A DNA stretch of 64,000 bases from Pogonophryne albipinna (taxonomy: Eukaryota > Chordata > Actinopteri > Perciformes > Artedidraconidae), in NCBI GenBank assembly GCA_028583405.1, contig CM053248.1, forward strand, positions 27,178,769 through 27,242,768, read 5' to 3'. A model generated the notes under the pieces. It saw nothing but the letters and a program-made list of their open reading frames with translations. It did not search any database and was not told the origin of the DNA. This document shows positions 62,351 through 64,000 of the stretch, piece by piece. The position numbers and the translations under genes were made by a program. Each line of letters begins with the position of its first letter. Positions within the stretch are counted from its first letter, which is position 1.

Positions 62351-63500
62351 ACTGTACTGTAGGTGGTCCCGTTTGTCCACAGTTGTTGTACTTGTTAATT
62401 GAATTCCTGTTTGAATACAATGCGGAACGTTATTTGTCAAAAACAACCTCACTGATAACTATGATTTGAATGAGTTTCTTACGATTTGAATCATTGTGTG
62501 TAATGTAATGTATCATTGCTTCTTCATAACAAAAGTACCACACTGTGAAAAAAGAATGTAAGTTATGAAATAAAAATGTAAAAAGTAAAAATGATTCTTT
62601 ATCAAACGTGATCTGTAGGACTTTAATACAATTGTAAATTATAAAATGGTTAGGACACATTATTATCGTCCATTCAATGTTGTTATGTAATGTATGACAG
62701 TCATGTATGAAATACATTTTTATAAACATGTTGCTAAAATGATGAACCTTTTCTTATTGTAGTTACATCTAAGAAAGAGGATTTATAGAAACATTTCATA
62801 AAATAATAGACACATTTTCTACCATTAACAGGAACCAGGAAGTGGTGGAAATCCTGCTGGAAAAGAGCGCACTCTTCCTCTCCTGTCTTCATTTTTGTGC
62901 CATAAGTCAATGGCACCAACACTGTCATTTTACACCAAGAAGTCATTTTTCTCTGTGTTTTTCCTCTTTATTAATCAAACAAGGTCGCCAATTTTAACTG
63001 AAAAATAATATCTGTTAAAAACAATGTTGCACTTTTAACATTTCTAATCGTGAACCCTGATATCTTCTATGCAATAATAACAACCCCTTATCATGGCTTT
63101 ATTACGTCATTATATCACTCACATGAGATCATATGACCATTCGACTTCCAGTAACTCTTTTTAGGGAGTCAGGTAAATAATTAATCTGCGTTATGTTTTA
63201 TGACCCTATAATTTGAAAAAAGGACTTTGAACCCAAGACATGGTTCCCTCAAAGTGTGGGTGTCTTTAAGAAAATGTCTTGAATGTATTTCAGGCAAGAA
63301 CTGAAGCAGCTTTGCGATATTTTTATTTTGTATCAACTGTTAGTACTTACAATTCAGAAAATAATTTGAAAATATTTCTCAATCATCGCAGACCATTCAG
63401 ATAACACATATGACCAGAGATGACGCAGGGAGGAAACTGCTGTCCCTTCCATGACAACCAGCTCTGTGTTTTCTTTGCTAACCAAAGGTCAGTGCCATAA
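62351..63500. other. Intergenic sequence between ptpre and clrn3
   Basis: AT-rich, no supported gene. The minus-strand frames at 62430-62729 and 62734-62946 have no recognisable motif. It must include the clrn3 promoter, which I cannot delimit. Confidence 0.5.
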
Positions 63501-63665
63501 TCAAGAGATTTTATGACCAGCAGTCCACTCCACCCAGGAAGGTAGCTCATACCCAGAGTCTTTAGAGGATCAGAGGGTCCTAATCTGCTTCTCAGGCTTC
63601 ATCCGAGTTTTAGAGACGAGACGCCGAGATTTAGATTGAACTAGTCCAACTGGAATACAGCAATA

Positions 63666-63897
63666 ATGCCTTCCACTACGAAGGCTCTGCTTTTCTTGTC
63701 CAGTGCGCTGGCTACCTCCATCTCTGTTGGGGTGTTGGGGTACTGCATGTCAACACAGTGGGCTGAGACCACCATGGAGTGCACAAGAAGTGGAGATATC
63801 TTCACCAATGGGAGTGCTCTGATCACTTGGAAGCTTTTTGTGGGGTATTTGAACAGAGACTCTTGCCCCTTGTTCGGAGACGCAGAGAAATTTGAAG
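63666..63897 (+). CDS. clrn3: Clarin-3, first coding exon (partial gene)
   Basis: Clarins are small four-helix membrane proteins of the tetraspanin/claudin-like group. ATG 63666 (CAATAATGCC) opens MPSTTKALLFLSSALATS, close to the human CLRN3 start (MP, T, K, LxFLSS). The first membrane helix is about residues 8-28. An extracellular loop follows with the sequon in TNGSALITWKLFVGYL, matching the clarin NGS..IT..LF.G signature, and two cysteines (CTRSG and CPLFG). The exon ends at GAAG|GTATAT after 77 codons and one base; the remaining exons lie beyond the window. Clarin-1 and clarin-2 have a different N-terminus, and the position beside ptpre supports clarin-3. Confidence 0.82.
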
Positions 63898-64000
63898 GTA
63901 TATTCTATCCCTTAAACATCTCTCGAATCAAGCCATTCCTATACTTTTGATTTGATTTTCCTTTGTTTTAACTGTCTCTGAGATGTTTGCCTACAATAAC
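63898..64000 (+). other. clrn3: Start of clrn3 intron 1
   Basis: Follows the donor GTATATTC. The reading frame continues open for about 50 nt and then stops, consistent with intron. Confidence 0.7.

Overview
The window is nuclear DNA from a ray-finned (teleost) fish. The evidence is vertebrate-style split genes with GT-AG introns, very long CA/TG microsatellites, and teleost-type transposons (a DIRS retrotransposon, L2/CR1-like LINE 3' ends, hAT and TTAA-flanked MITEs). There are no bacterial features.

Layout. (1) 1-12,000 is a repeat-rich block downstream of the main gene. It holds a LINE 3' fragment, an AT-rich degenerate tandem repeat, a TTAA-flanked MITE (2531-3352), a nearly full-length DIRS tyrosine-recombinase retrotransposon (3361-9992) with a LINE inserted in its gag, a non-autonomous hAT element (10005-10621), and more of the AT-rich repeat. 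(2) 13,310-62,300 on the minus strand is one large gene, ptpre (receptor-type tyrosine-protein phosphatase epsilon). I could join 19 coding exons (13310-24427) with all GT-AG sites and reading phases consistent, giving 682 residues: a short glycosylated ectodomain, one membrane segment, an active D1 phosphatase domain, a D2 domain, and a C-terminal tyrosine in a YANF motif. A probable non-coding first exon lies near 62,139, so intron 1 is about 37.7 kb. It holds microsatellites, hAT pieces, a MITE and LINE tails, but no gene I can recognise. (3) 63,666 to the window end, plus strand, is the first coding exon of a clarin, most likely clrn3, divergent from ptpre. I recall CLRN3 next to PTPRE in mammals, so the order looks conserved.

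The most useful new points concern ptpre isoforms. A small exon at 23407-23438 encodes an alternative N-terminus ending in Trp. It splices in phase to the first cytoplasmic exon, as expected for the cytosolic PTP-epsilon isoform made from an internal promoter. A phase-compatible 45-nt candidate cassette exon lies at 22265-22309. A MITE sits 8 nt inside the intron next to the splice donor of the exon that ends at the D2 catalytic cysteine. In the DIRS element the complete split-end/internal-complementary-region arrangement can be read, together with a LINE insertion with target duplication, two stop codons, a 28-bp perfect inverted repeat at the end of gag, and a duplicated leader.

How the genes relate: ptpre and clrn3 are divergent with about 1.4 kb between the ptpre first exon and the clrn3 start codon. 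Nothing in the sequence suggests a shared biochemical pathway. The transposons are accessory.
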